Positions 1-5,880 of a stretch of DNA of 7,597 bases are shown piece by piece; positions within the stretch are counted from its first letter, which is position 1; every line of letters starts with the position of its first letter. Position numbers and translations under genes: made by a program. The notes beneath the pieces were generated by a model. It did no database searches, was not told the origin of the DNA, and saw only the letters and a program-made list of their open reading frames with translations. Source of the DNA: Blautia sp. (GTDB taxonomy: Bacteria > Bacillota > Clostridia > Lachnospirales > Lachnospiraceae); the NCBI GenBank assembly GCA_017515945.1, contig JAFWDX010000329.1, positions 1-7,597 of the forward strand, read 5' to 3'.

Positions 1-25
1 CTGTCCCCGTGACTCATTCCGGTGC

Positions 26-54
26 TTGTGCTGAGAGCGTATTTGTATTATAAT
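26..54 (+). promoter_or_regulatory. Possible sigma-A type promoter for pyk
   Basis: A perfect -10 box TATAAT lies at 49-54. A partial -35 box, TTGTGC, lies at 26-31, giving a 17-nt spacer. The segment is AT-rich and about 75 nt upstream of the pyk start. A second TATAAT at 69-74 has no convincing -35 partner. The call rests on consensus matching only. Confidence 0.4.
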
Positions 55-74
55 ATGTAAAAGAGGTTTATAAT

Positions 75-91
75 ATCTGAAATAATCAGAT
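75..91 (+). promoter_or_regulatory. Short inverted repeat in the pyk leader
   Basis: ATCTGA (75-80) and TCAGAT (86-91) form a perfect 6-bp inverted repeat with a 5-nt centre. It sits between the putative promoter and the Shine-Dalgarno site AGGAGG (116-121). It could be an operator or a weak leader hairpin, but AT-rich DNA gives such matches by chance and no regulator is indicated. Confidence 0.25.
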
Positions 92-127
92 AGAAAATGA
101 AATATACATGTTGACAGGAGGATAAGT

Positions 128-1552
128 ATGAGAAAAACAAAGATCGTCTGCACAATTGGCCCGGCCAGCGAATCCCGGGAGATATTTACCCGCCTGTGTA
201 AAGCCGGGATGAATGTCGCGAGGCTCAATTTCTCCCATGGGACACATGAGGAGCACCTGGCCCGTATCAAAATGATCAAGAGTGTCCGCGAGGAGTTAAA
301 TCTGCCGATCGCGATCATGCTTGACACAAAAGGCCCCGAATACCGGATCGGCACATTCCGGGAGGGCAAGATCAATTTAAAAGAGGGAGACCGGTTTACT
401 TTTACAACCGATGAGGTCGAGGGGGACGAAACACAGGTGAGCGTCAGCTATAAGGGCCTGGCGGAGGAGATGGCTCCCGGAGATACGATCCTCGTCAACA
501 ATGGGATCCTGATCTTTAAGGTAGAGGATATTCAGGGCGGCCGGATCAACTGTATCGTTGAAAACGGCGGTGAAATGTCAAACAGGAAGAGCATGAGCTT
601 TCCCGGCAAAGTCATCTCTCAGCCCTATCTGTCTGAGCAGGACAAGTCGGATATCCTCTTCGGCGTTGAGAACGGTGTGGATTTTATCGCATGTTCCTTT
701 GTATCCCGCAGACAGGATCTGATCGATGTGCATAATCTGCTGAAAGAACATGGCGGAGATGATGTGGAGCTGATCGCCAAGATCGAGAACCAGTCCGGCT
801 ATGACGAGATCGAAGAGATCTGCAAGGAATGCAGCGGGATCATGGTGGCCCGTGGCGATATGGGTGTTGAGATTCCCTTTGAGCAGCTCCCCGGCATTCA
901 GAAAAACCTGATCACAAAATGCCGCATGATGGGCAAGCGCGTGATCACGGCGACGGAAATGCTTGAAACCATGATCTACAATCCGCGCCCGACCCGTGCG
1001 GAGACTTCTGACGTGGCCAACGCCGTATATGACGGGACCAGCGCCATCATGCTCTCCGGAGAGACGGCAGCGGGAAAATATCCGGTTGAAGCTGTTAAAA
1101 CAATGGCCAAGATTGCCGAGACGACGGAAAACAATATCGATTATGCCCGGCTTTTCCGCACGAATGAGTTTATCATACATAATGATATGGATGCGATTTC
1201 TCATGCCACCTGTGGGATGGCAATCGACCTGAAAGCCAAAGGTATAGTGGCATGCACACTGTCCGGTATGACAGCCCGGATGGTCTCCAGATTCCGGGCA
1301 CCGGTTGACATCATCGGTCTGACGACGGAGGAAAAAACCTGGCGCAGCCTGGCTCTCTCGTGGGGTGTTACTCCTATGCTGGCAGAATATTTCCCGTCCA
1401 CAGAGGTGCTTTTCTACAGTGCCAAAAAGGTGGCTGTCGAAACGCTGAATCTGGTCAAGGATGATAAGGTCGTGATCACCGGCGGTATTACGAACGGACA
1501 GTCCGGCAATACCAACCTGATCAAGATAGAAAATATAGGTGAGCGCAGATAA
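128..1552 (+). CDS. pyk: Pyruvate kinase
   Basis: Catalyses phosphoenolpyruvate + ADP to pyruvate + ATP, the last step of glycolysis, in the cytoplasm. The 474-residue product has the usual length for the N-A-B-A-C core and lacks the extra C-terminal PEP-utiliser-like domain seen in some Firmicutes enzymes. Visible signatures are NVARLNFSHG (residues 29-38, with R32, N34 and S36), LDTKGPE (65-71), the catalytic-lysine motif LIAKIENQ (K218), MVARGDMGVEIP (239-250) and ATEMLETM (275-282). The B domain spans roughly residues 72-165. E71 of the KGPE motif matches the glutamate that marks K+-dependent pyruvate kinases (Glu117 in rabbit muscle), so K+ dependence is predicted. The next residues are YRIG rather than the usual IRTG. 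AGGAGG at 116-121, 6 nt before the ATG, supports the start. It is first in a co-oriented gene block, and a palindromic repeat begins 10 nt after its stop. Confidence 0.97.
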   Translation: MRKTKIVCTIGPASESREIFTRLCKAGMNVARLNFSHGTHEEHLARIKMIKSVREELNLPIAIMLDTKGPEYRIGTFREGKINLKEGDRFTFTTDEVEGDETQVSVSYKGLAEEMAPGDTILVNNGILIFKVEDIQGGRINCIVENGGEMSNRKSMSFPGKVISQPYLSEQDKSDILFGVENGVDFIACSFVSRRQDLIDVHNLLKEHGGDDVELIAKIENQSGYDEIEEICKECSGIMVARGDMGVEIPFEQLPGIQKNLITKCRMMGKRVITATEMLETMIYNPRPTRAETSDVANAVYDGTSAIMLSGETAAGKYPVEAVKTMAKIAETTENNIDYARLFRTNEFIIHNDMDAISHATCGMAIDLKAKGIVACTLSGMTARMVSRFRAPVDIIGLTTEEKTWRSLALSWGVTPMLAEYFPSTEVLFYSAKKVAVETLNLVKDDKVVITGGITNGQSGNTNLIKIENIGERR

Positions 1553-1554
1553 AG

Positions 1555-1604
1555 ACAATATCGTAACTGTGAAGGAGCTTGTGACTGAACAGTTACACAA
1601 TATC
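1555..1604 (+). repeat. Palindromic element copy A with 8-bp flanking direct repeats
   Basis: The 34-bp core is 1563-1596: GTAACTGT (1563-1570), an 18-nt centre GAAGGAGCTTGTGACTGA (1571-1588) and ACAGTTAC (1589-1596). The end arms are perfect reverse complements. ACAATATC occurs immediately outside both ends (1555-1562 and 1597-1604) and looks like a target-site duplication. The core matches copies B and C at 29 of 34 positions, and copy D at 32 of 34 after reverse complementing. It occupies most of the 79-nt gap between pyk and the next gene. No transposase is encoded in the window, so any mobility would depend on a factor encoded elsewhere. Confidence 0.85.
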
Positions 1605-1619
1605 CTTATTTGCCTGTAC

Positions 1620-1624
1620 GGAGG
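1620..1624 (+). promoter_or_regulatory. Shine-Dalgarno site fixing the start of the FGGY kinase
   Basis: GGAGG lies 7 nt before the ATG at 1632. It decides between this start and an in-frame upstream GTG at 1539, which overlaps the end of pyk and has no good ribosome binding site. The protein from 1632 begins directly with the nucleotide-binding strand MKTIGIDIGTTT, as expected for the family. Confidence 0.8.
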
Positions 1625-1631
1625 CTTTGCC

Positions 1632-2939
1632 ATGAAAACGATAGGAATAGACATCGGGACGACGACGATCAGCGCGGTCGTCATGGATACCGATACGAGG
1701 CGGGTGCTTTCCACTAAAACGATCCCCAATGACAGTACCATGAGAACGGACAAGGTCTGGGAAAGGATCCAGGTGCCCCAGCAGATCATAAAAAGGGCGA
1801 TGGATCTGGTTGATGAGATCGTGGGAAATTACCCGGACTTTGACGCCATAGGACTCACCGGACAGATGCATGGTATTTTGTACCTGGATGAAAATGGCCA
1901 CTATATCTCTCCATTATATACATGGGAAGACGGGCGTGGAAATCTCCCGGTATTTGACGGAAAGACTGCCACGGAGCTGGCCGGAGAGGCGTTTGAAGGT
2001 AATTCCGCGAGCGGCTACGGCCTGGTCACACATCTGTACAATTTACGGCAGAAAATCGTTCCCGGTTCTGCGAAACGGATATGCACGGTGATGGATTATC
2101 TTGGCATGAAGCTTTCCGGCAGGAAAGAGCCGCTGATGCATATGAGCACGGCTGCCAGCCTGGGCTTTTTTATCGCGAAGGAAGGCAGGTTTGATACGGA
2201 GGCGCTGATAAGAGCCGGGATCGATCCGTCGATCCTGCCGGAAGTCACACAGGATCTGGTGTGCCTGGGATATTTCCGCGGTATACCGGTCACAGTGGCG
2301 ATCGGCGACAATCAGGCAAGCTTTCTTGGCGCGGCCGGAGAGCAGGCAAACACTGTGCTGGTCAACATGGGGGCAGGCGGTCAGATTTCCGTTTTATCAG
2401 ATATATGGTATGAAGCTCCGGGCATCGAAGCCAGGCCTGTGTTCCCGGGCAAATATCTCCTGGCCGGATCATCCCTTTGCGCAGGCAAGGCATATGAGAT
2501 CCTGGAACGGTTTTTCAGAGACTACGCGGTGGCCGCCGGAGCGCGGGATGAGCCGCAGTTCGAGGTGATGGAAAAGCTCCTGCAGTACAGGCTCTCGGAG
2601 GAGCGGCTGTATGTGGAGACGACGTTCCAGGGAACCCGTACGGATCCGGACAAGACCGCCTCCATCAGCGGGATGACAGACCGCAATTTTACCCCGGCGG
2701 ATCTGGTGCACGGTACTCTGGAGGGGATGGCTCAGGAGCTCTATGACCTGTATCTGCTGATCGAGGAGGGCACGGGCATACACGCCACCAAAGTGATCGC
2801 ATCCGGTGAAGGCCTTCGCCGGAACAGGATCCTGCAGAGCATTTTCCAGGAGAAATTCAAAGCGCCGCTTGAACTGTCGCCGTTTGATGAGGAGGCTGCA
2901 TGCGGTGCGGCATTAACTGCACTGGCAAGAAAGAATTAA
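1632..2939 (+). CDS. FGGY-family carbohydrate kinase, sedoheptulokinase-like
   Basis: Predicted cytoplasmic ATP-dependent sugar kinase of 435 residues, somewhat shorter than typical xylulokinases (about 480-500). The N-terminal actin-like fold starts with the phosphate-binding loop GIDIGTTT (residues 5-12). The sugar-binding motif TGQMHGILY is at 76-84 and TWEDGRG at 97-103. The likely catalytic aspartate is D226 in AIGDNQASFLGAAG (223-236). The C-terminal ATP-binding half shows VNMGAGGQIS (244-253) and ASGEGLRRN (390-398). The TWEDGR motif, where xylulokinases usually read WNDGR or similar, and the general sequence style resemble sedoheptulokinases, which make sedoheptulose 7-phosphate for the pentose phosphate pathway. 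This is from memory of the family, and xylulokinase or another ketose kinase remains possible. It lies 79 nt after pyk in the same direction and may be cotranscribed with it. Confidence 0.88.
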   Translation: MKTIGIDIGTTTISAVVMDTDTRRVLSTKTIPNDSTMRTDKVWERIQVPQQIIKRAMDLVDEIVGNYPDFDAIGLTGQMHGILYLDENGHYISPLYTWEDGRGNLPVFDGKTATELAGEAFEGNSASGYGLVTHLYNLRQKIVPGSAKRICTVMDYLGMKLSGRKEPLMHMSTAASLGFFIAKEGRFDTEALIRAGIDPSILPEVTQDLVCLGYFRGIPVTVAIGDNQASFLGAAGEQANTVLVNMGAGGQISVLSDIWYEAPGIEARPVFPGKYLLAGSSLCAGKAYEILERFFRDYAVAAGARDEPQFEVMEKLLQYRLSEERLYVETTFQGTRTDPDKTASISGMTDRNFTPADLVHGTLEGMAQELYDLYLLIEEGTGIHATKVIASGEGLRRNRILQSIFQEKFKAPLELSPFDEEAACGAALTALARKN

Positions 2940-2947
2940 TGGGAAAC

Positions 2948-3005
2948 TGGGAACTGTTCAGTCAGTACCTGTAAAGGATCTTGTGACTGAACAGTTGGGA
3001 ACTGT
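2948..3005 (+). repeat. Palindromic element copy B in a composite inverted structure
   Basis: The 34-bp copy is 2965-2998: GTACCTGT, an 18-nt centre and ACAGTTGG. It differs from copy A at 5 positions, and its end arms no longer pair perfectly. Directly upstream, AACTGTTCAGTCA (2952-2964) is the exact reverse complement of the copy's own TGACTGAACAGTT (2984-2996). This gives a 13-bp perfect palindrome with a 19-nt spacer. The 10-bp string TGGGAACTGT occurs at both edges (2948-2957 and 2996-3005). The simplest reading is a truncated inverted copy joined to a complete one. No U-run follows, so it is not a standard terminator. Confidence 0.75.
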
Positions 3006-3079
3006 AAAGAAATAACTGCTTTTTGACCGTTACGATCGCCTGTAAAGACATGCGGAATGGGGAAGTTATTTCTTTACAG
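3002..3079 (+). repeat. 78-bp inverted repeat in the rhaB leader
   Basis: CTGTAAAGAAATAACT (3002-3017) and AGTTATTTCTTTACAG (3064-3079) are perfect 16-bp reverse complements separated by 46 nt. The arms begin with CTGTAAAG, a string also present in copies B and C of the 34-bp element and once more in the spacer (3040-3047). The structure may therefore be built from degenerate element pieces. It ends 22 nt before the rhaB Shine-Dalgarno. It could be a small non-autonomous mobile element or a leader hairpin influencing rhaB. The sequence supports the repeat, not the function. Confidence 0.8.
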
Positions 3080-3101
3080 ATACATACATTAAATATAATA
3101 C

Positions 3102-3107
3102 AGGAGG
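3102..3107 (+). promoter_or_regulatory. Shine-Dalgarno site fixing the rhaB start
   Basis: AGGAGG lies 11 nt before the ATG at 3119, with further purines in between. It favours this start over an in-frame TTG at 3023, which would add 32 residues encoded inside the inverted repeat and without family similarity. MTTYYAAVDMGASSGR is the expected rhamnulokinase beginning. Confidence 0.8.
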
Positions 3108-3118
3108 AGCAGACTGAG

Positions 3119-4522
3119 ATGACCACTTACTATGCTGCCGTAGACATGGGCGCTTCCAGCGGACGCCTGATCCTTGGCCATATGGAACAGGGAAAGATGG
3201 TCCTGGAGGAGATTCATCGTTTTGAAAACGGGATGGTCAAAAAGGAAGGTGAGCTTTGCTGGGAATTTGACCGGATCTTCGGAGAGATTCTTATCGCTTT
3301 GAAACAGTGTAAAGAGATGGGTAAAATTCCCGTCAGCATCGGCGTGGATACCTGGGGCGTGGATTTTGTCCTGTTGGATGAGAACGGACAGGTCATCGGA
3401 AACACAGTCGGCTACCGTGATCACCGGACGGACGGCATGGATGAGGAGGTTTACAGGATCATCTCCCCGGAGGCGCTCTATGAGCGGACCGGTATCCAGA
3501 AAGCGATCTTCAATACGATCTACCAGCTGATGGCTGTCAAAAAACAGCATCCGGAGTATCTTGAGAAGGCGCAGACCCTGCTCCATGTTCCTGACTATAT
3601 GCATTACCTGCTCACCGGTGTATGCTCGAACGAGTATACGGAGGCCACGACGGGCCAGCTGGTCAATCCCCATACCCGCGACTGGGATTATGAGCTGATC
3701 GACATGCTCGGCTATCCGAGACGGATATTCGGCAAGCTGGTGATGCCGGGCACGAGCATCGGCCATTTCAGTGAAAAGATACAGGCTGAGGTCGGCTTTG
3801 ACTGTGAAGTGGTTGCGCCTCCGACCCATGATACCGGTTCGGCTGTCCTTGCCGTCCCGGCGAATGATGATGATTTTATCTATATCAGTTCCGGGACCTG
3901 GTCCCTGATGGGACTGGAGAAGGATGCGCCTGACTGTTCCGCCCGCAGCCGTGAGCTGAACCTGACAAATGAAGGCGGCTATGCAGGCAAGATCAGGTAC
4001 CTGAAAAATATCATGGGACTGTGGATGATCCAGTCTGTACGACACGAGTTTCATGATGCATACAGCTTTGGGCAGATCTGCGATATGGCGGAGGAGGCTA
4101 AAGACTTTCCGTCCCGGGTCGATGCCAATGATGCGTGCTTCCTGTCCCCGGAGAATATGACCGAAGAGGTCAGGAACTACTGCCGCCGCACCGGGCAGCC
4201 CGTACCGGAGACCATAGGCGAACTGGCGACGGTGATCTATACCAGCCTGGCTGAGTGCTATGCGCGCACGGCTGCGGAGCTGGAGGAAATGGCCGGCAGG
4301 ACCTTCAGCCGGATCCATATCGTGGGCGGCGGAGCCAACGCCGGATACCTCAACGAACTGACGGCAAAGGCCACAGGCAAGGAGATCCATTGCGGACCGA
4401 CTGAAGCTACGGCGATCGGCAATATTACCGCGCAGATGATCAAAGCCGGAGTATTTACATCCGTAGAGCAGGCACGCACGGTGATACATGAGTCCTTTGA
4501 TATCAAGATCTATAACGGCTGA
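3119..4522 (+). CDS. rhaB: Rhamnulokinase (L-rhamnulose kinase)
   Basis: Phosphorylates L-rhamnulose with ATP to L-rhamnulose 1-phosphate, the second step of L-rhamnose catabolism, in the cytoplasm. The 467 residues are close to the family length (about 480-490). Rhamnulokinase signatures are the N-terminal DMGASSGR (residues 9-16), IGVDTWGVDFVLLD (74-87) and GYRDHRTDGM (98-107). THDTGSAV (236-243) carries the likely catalytic D238, matching Asp237 of E. coli RhaB. The ATP-binding half shows ISSGTWSLMG (256-265) and VGGGANAGYLNELTAKATG (402-420). All key motifs are intact. The isomerase, aldolase and transporter genes that usually accompany rhaB are absent from this window, so substrate assignment rests on the protein. 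A related deoxyketose such as fuculose is a less likely alternative. It follows a repeat-filled 179-nt gap and is 6 nt from rnhA. Confidence 0.93.
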   Translation: MTTYYAAVDMGASSGRLILGHMEQGKMVLEEIHRFENGMVKKEGELCWEFDRIFGEILIALKQCKEMGKIPVSIGVDTWGVDFVLLDENGQVIGNTVGYRDHRTDGMDEEVYRIISPEALYERTGIQKAIFNTIYQLMAVKKQHPEYLEKAQTLLHVPDYMHYLLTGVCSNEYTEATTGQLVNPHTRDWDYELIDMLGYPRRIFGKLVMPGTSIGHFSEKIQAEVGFDCEVVAPPTHDTGSAVLAVPANDDDFIYISSGTWSLMGLEKDAPDCSARSRELNLTNEGGYAGKIRYLKNIMGLWMIQSVRHEFHDAYSFGQICDMAEEAKDFPSRVDANDACFLSPENMTEEVRNYCRRTGQPVPETIGELATVIYTSLAECYARTAAELEEMAGRTFSRIHIVGGGANAGYLNELTAKATGKEIHCGPTEATAIGNITAQMIKAGVFTSVEQARTVIHESFDIKIYNG

Positions 4523-4528
4523 GCGCGG

Positions 4529-5227
4529 ATGGGAAAAAAGAAGAAGTTTTACGCGGTCCGCAAGGGCCTCAGGACAGGGCTTTATGACACATGGGAAGCT
4601 TGTGAACAGGCTGTAAAAGGCTATTCCGGGGCAGAATTCAAAAGCTTTGCCAGCCTCGAGGAGGCAAAGGCCTATCTGGCCGAAGCCGGTGTGGAATCTG
4701 ACGTTTTTGTATCAGATAATTCCGTAACTGTAAAGGATCATGTGACTAAACAGTTGCATGATCCTGATACAAATGAACCTCCACTGTTCATCCCTGATGA
4801 TACGGTGACGGATAATGATCTGATCGCCTATGTGGACGGCAGCTATGACCATTCTCTGCGCAGATATGGATATGGCTGCGTACTCCTGACTCCGGATGGT
4901 GAAAAGATCCTGAGCGGCAGCGGCAATGACCCGGGATCCCTGCCGTTGCGAAATGTGGCCGGGGAGATGCTTGGAGCCATGCATGCCGTTCAGTGGGCGA
5001 TCCGTGAGGGATATACCTCGCTGGAGATCCGTTATGACTATGAAGGAATCGAAAAATGGGTCACCGGGAAGTACAGAGCCATGAATGAGCGCACGCAGCA
5101 GTATGCCGCATATATGCGAGGCTGTGCTTCAAAAATCAGGCTTTCTTTTAAAAAGGTCAGAGCTCATTCCGGTGATACATTAAATGACAAGGCAGATCAG
5201 GCTGCCCGCGGAGCATTGCATGAATAA
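4529..5227 (+). CDS. rnhA: Ribonuclease H with N-terminal viroplasmin domain
   Basis: Cuts the RNA strand of RNA-DNA hybrids, removing primers and R-loops. It has 232 residues. Residues 6-50 (KFYAVRKGLRTGLYDTW onward) are a caulimovirus viroplasmin-type hybrid-binding domain. Residues 97-232 are an RNase H1 fold with all catalytic residues: D103 in YVDGSYD, E146 in AGEMLGA, D170 in RYDYEGIEKW, H213 in RAHSGD and D223 in NDKADQAAR. The linker, residues 51-96, contains VTVKDHVTKQL (66-76). That segment is encoded by copy C of the dispersed palindromic element, so an in-frame insertion has lengthened a disordered joint without harming either domain. The start lies 6 nt after rhaB with only a weak GCGG upstream, suggesting translational coupling. 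Its last 8 nt overlap the next gene. Confidence 0.93.
   Translation: MGKKKKFYAVRKGLRTGLYDTWEACEQAVKGYSGAEFKSFASLEEAKAYLAEAGVESDVFVSDNSVTVKDHVTKQLHDPDTNEPPLFIPDDTVTDNDLIAYVDGSYDHSLRRYGYGCVLLTPDGEKILSGSGNDPGSLPLRNVAGEMLGAMHAVQWAIREGYTSLEIRYDYEGIEKWVTGKYRAMNERTQQYAAYMRGCASKIRLSFKKVRAHSGDTLNDKADQAARGALHE
4706..4773 (+). repeat. Palindromic element copy C inside rnhA, with nested hairpins
   Basis: The 34-bp core is 4724-4757: GTAACTGT, an 18-nt centre and ACAGTTGC, 29 of 34 identical to copy A. It is read in the frame GTA ACT GTA AAG, giving VTVKDHVTKQL. Two further palindromes overlap it. GGATCATGTGACT (4735-4747) pairs with AGTTGCATGATCC (4752-4764) as a 13-bp RNA stem (two G-U pairs) with an AAAC loop. 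An outer perfect pair is TTTGTATCAG (4706-4715) and CTGATACAAA (4764-4773). The 8-bp flanks ATAATTCC and ATGATCCT agree at 5 of 8 positions, possibly a decayed target duplication. The core plus one 8-bp duplication is 42 bp, which preserves frame. Confidence 0.85.
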
Positions 5228-5756
5228 AATAGTTCTGTTTTTTCTTAAACCGTTTTCCTTTTTGCCCGCACTGGTCATGATGTACCTGATCTATATGTTT
5301 TCCGCCCAGCCGGGAGAACAGTCCGGCGCCCTCAGCTACCGGATCAGCTATGAGGTGGTGGAACTGAAGGATCGGATCCTGGACACAGGATATGATGAAT
5401 ATGAACTGGCACAGCAGGCGTCGGAAATCCACCCATACGTCCGCAAAGCTGCCCACATGACGGAATATTTCCTTCTGGCCGTGGCGGTTTCATTTCCGCT
5501 CTATGTATACGGTGTCAGGGGAATATGGCTGATCCTCCTTGCGGGTATCATCTGTGTCGGGTATGCGGGCTTTGATGAATATCATCAGTCATTTGTACAA
5601 AGCCGCGGGCCTTCCGTAAAGGATGTGGGGATCGACAGTATCGGGGCGTTCCTGGGAATATTGCTCGTTCAGGCGTTTTGCTGGTCGACCCTGCATAATC
5701 CGACAAAGAAGAAAAGAAAACGCGGGAAGAGAATGAAAAATTCTAAAAATCGATAG
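5220..5756 (+). CDS. VanZ-family membrane protein
   Basis: Integral membrane protein of 178 residues with about four hydrophobic segments (roughly 5-27, 78-96, 101-117 and 138-155). The VanZ-like signatures are IYMFSAQPGEQSG (24-36), RKAAHMTEYFLLA (75-87) and FDEYHQSFVQSRGPSVKDVG (118-137), followed by DSIGAFLG. VanZ itself gives low-level teicoplanin resistance in enterococci. Most family members in Clostridia are of unknown function, and no van cluster is present here, so a resistance role should not be assumed. GGAG at 5210-5213, 6 nt before the ATG, supports this start. An earlier in-frame ATG at 5184 lies inside rnhA with no family similarity in the added residues. The start overlaps the rnhA stop by 8 nt, indicating coupling. 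The C-terminal tail (about 162-178) is very basic and probably cytoplasmic. Confidence 0.88.
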   Translation: MNKIVLFFLKPFSFLPALVMMYLIYMFSAQPGEQSGALSYRISYEVVELKDRILDTGYDEYELAQQASEIHPYVRKAAHMTEYFLLAVAVSFPLYVYGVRGIWLILLAGIICVGYAGFDEYHQSFVQSRGPSVKDVGIDSIGAFLGILLVQAFCWSTLHNPTKKKRKRGKRMKNSKNR

Positions 5757-5786
5757 AGTGAATCGATAAAATGAATCGATATAGCA
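5748..5786 (+). repeat. Three 13-bp tandem repeats at the vanZ 3' end
   Basis: AATCGATAGAGTG (5748-5760), AATCGATAAAATG (5761-5773) and AATCGATATAGCA (5774-5786) are three imperfect copies with a 13-bp period. Each holds the palindrome ATCGAT. The vanZ stop codon TAG (5754-5756) is inside the first copy. The array ends just before the terminator stem. It may be a slippage product; no function is evident. Confidence 0.75.
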
Positions 5787-5789
5787 AGA

Positions 5790-5823
5790 AAAAACGGCAT
5801 TCCATTTATGGAATGCCGTTTTT
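5790..5823. terminator. Strong bidirectional intrinsic terminator
   Basis: A 14-bp perfect stem, AAAAACGGCATTCC (5790-5803) with GGAATGCCGTTTTT (5810-5823), encloses the loop ATTTAT. The T-run on the right serves the rightward genes ending with vanZ. The A-run on the left becomes a U-run for leftward transcripts. Its place between two convergent genes fits use in both directions. Confidence 0.92.
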
Positions 5824-5846
5824 GATCAACTCTGATAATGATTATT

Positions 5847-5880
5847 GTAACTGTTAAGTCATAAGCTCCTTCACAGTTAC
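5847..5880 (-). repeat. Palindromic element copy D, 2 nt after the antiporter stop
   Basis: On the plus strand, GTAACTGT (5847-5854) and ACAGTTAC (5873-5880) enclose an 18-nt centre. The end arms are perfect reverse complements. Its reverse complement matches copy A at 32 of 34 positions, so it is assigned to the minus strand, the sense strand of the adjacent antiporter gene. It starts 2 nt beyond that gene's stop codon and precedes the terminator. The reading frame matching the one used in copy C contains a stop here, so this copy is not coding in that way. The 8-bp flanks do not show a clear duplication. Confidence 0.83.

Noticed and set aside
13..24. CTCATTCCGGTG at 13-24 also occurs at 5163-5174
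   Set aside because: The match stops at 12 bp, one copy is ordinary rnhA coding sequence, and no repeat structure surrounds either; probably chance.
578..1789. A 403-codon open frame on the minus strand opposite pyk and the kinase start
   Set aside because: It spans two well-supported plus-strand genes and a repeat, and its translation shows no domain; it is a shadow of codon bias.
2952..2996. Inverted repeat of copy B as an intrinsic terminator for the FGGY kinase
   Set aside because: The 19-nt spacer and the absence of a following T-run do not fit a rho-independent terminator.
3094..3099. TATAAT box just upstream of rhaB
   Set aside because: It lies only 3 nt before the Shine-Dalgarno, so a transcript from it would start at or after the ribosome binding site. 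There is no good -35 at 17 nt.
3089..4489. A 466-codon open frame on the minus strand opposite rhaB
   Set aside because: It mirrors the rhaB coding sequence, its protein has no recognisable domain or membrane pattern, and rhaB on the plus strand has every family motif.
1563..5880. Repeats considered as a CRISPR array or attachment sites
   Set aside because: The units are widely and irregularly spaced, lie among genes, and have no cas or integrase genes nearby.
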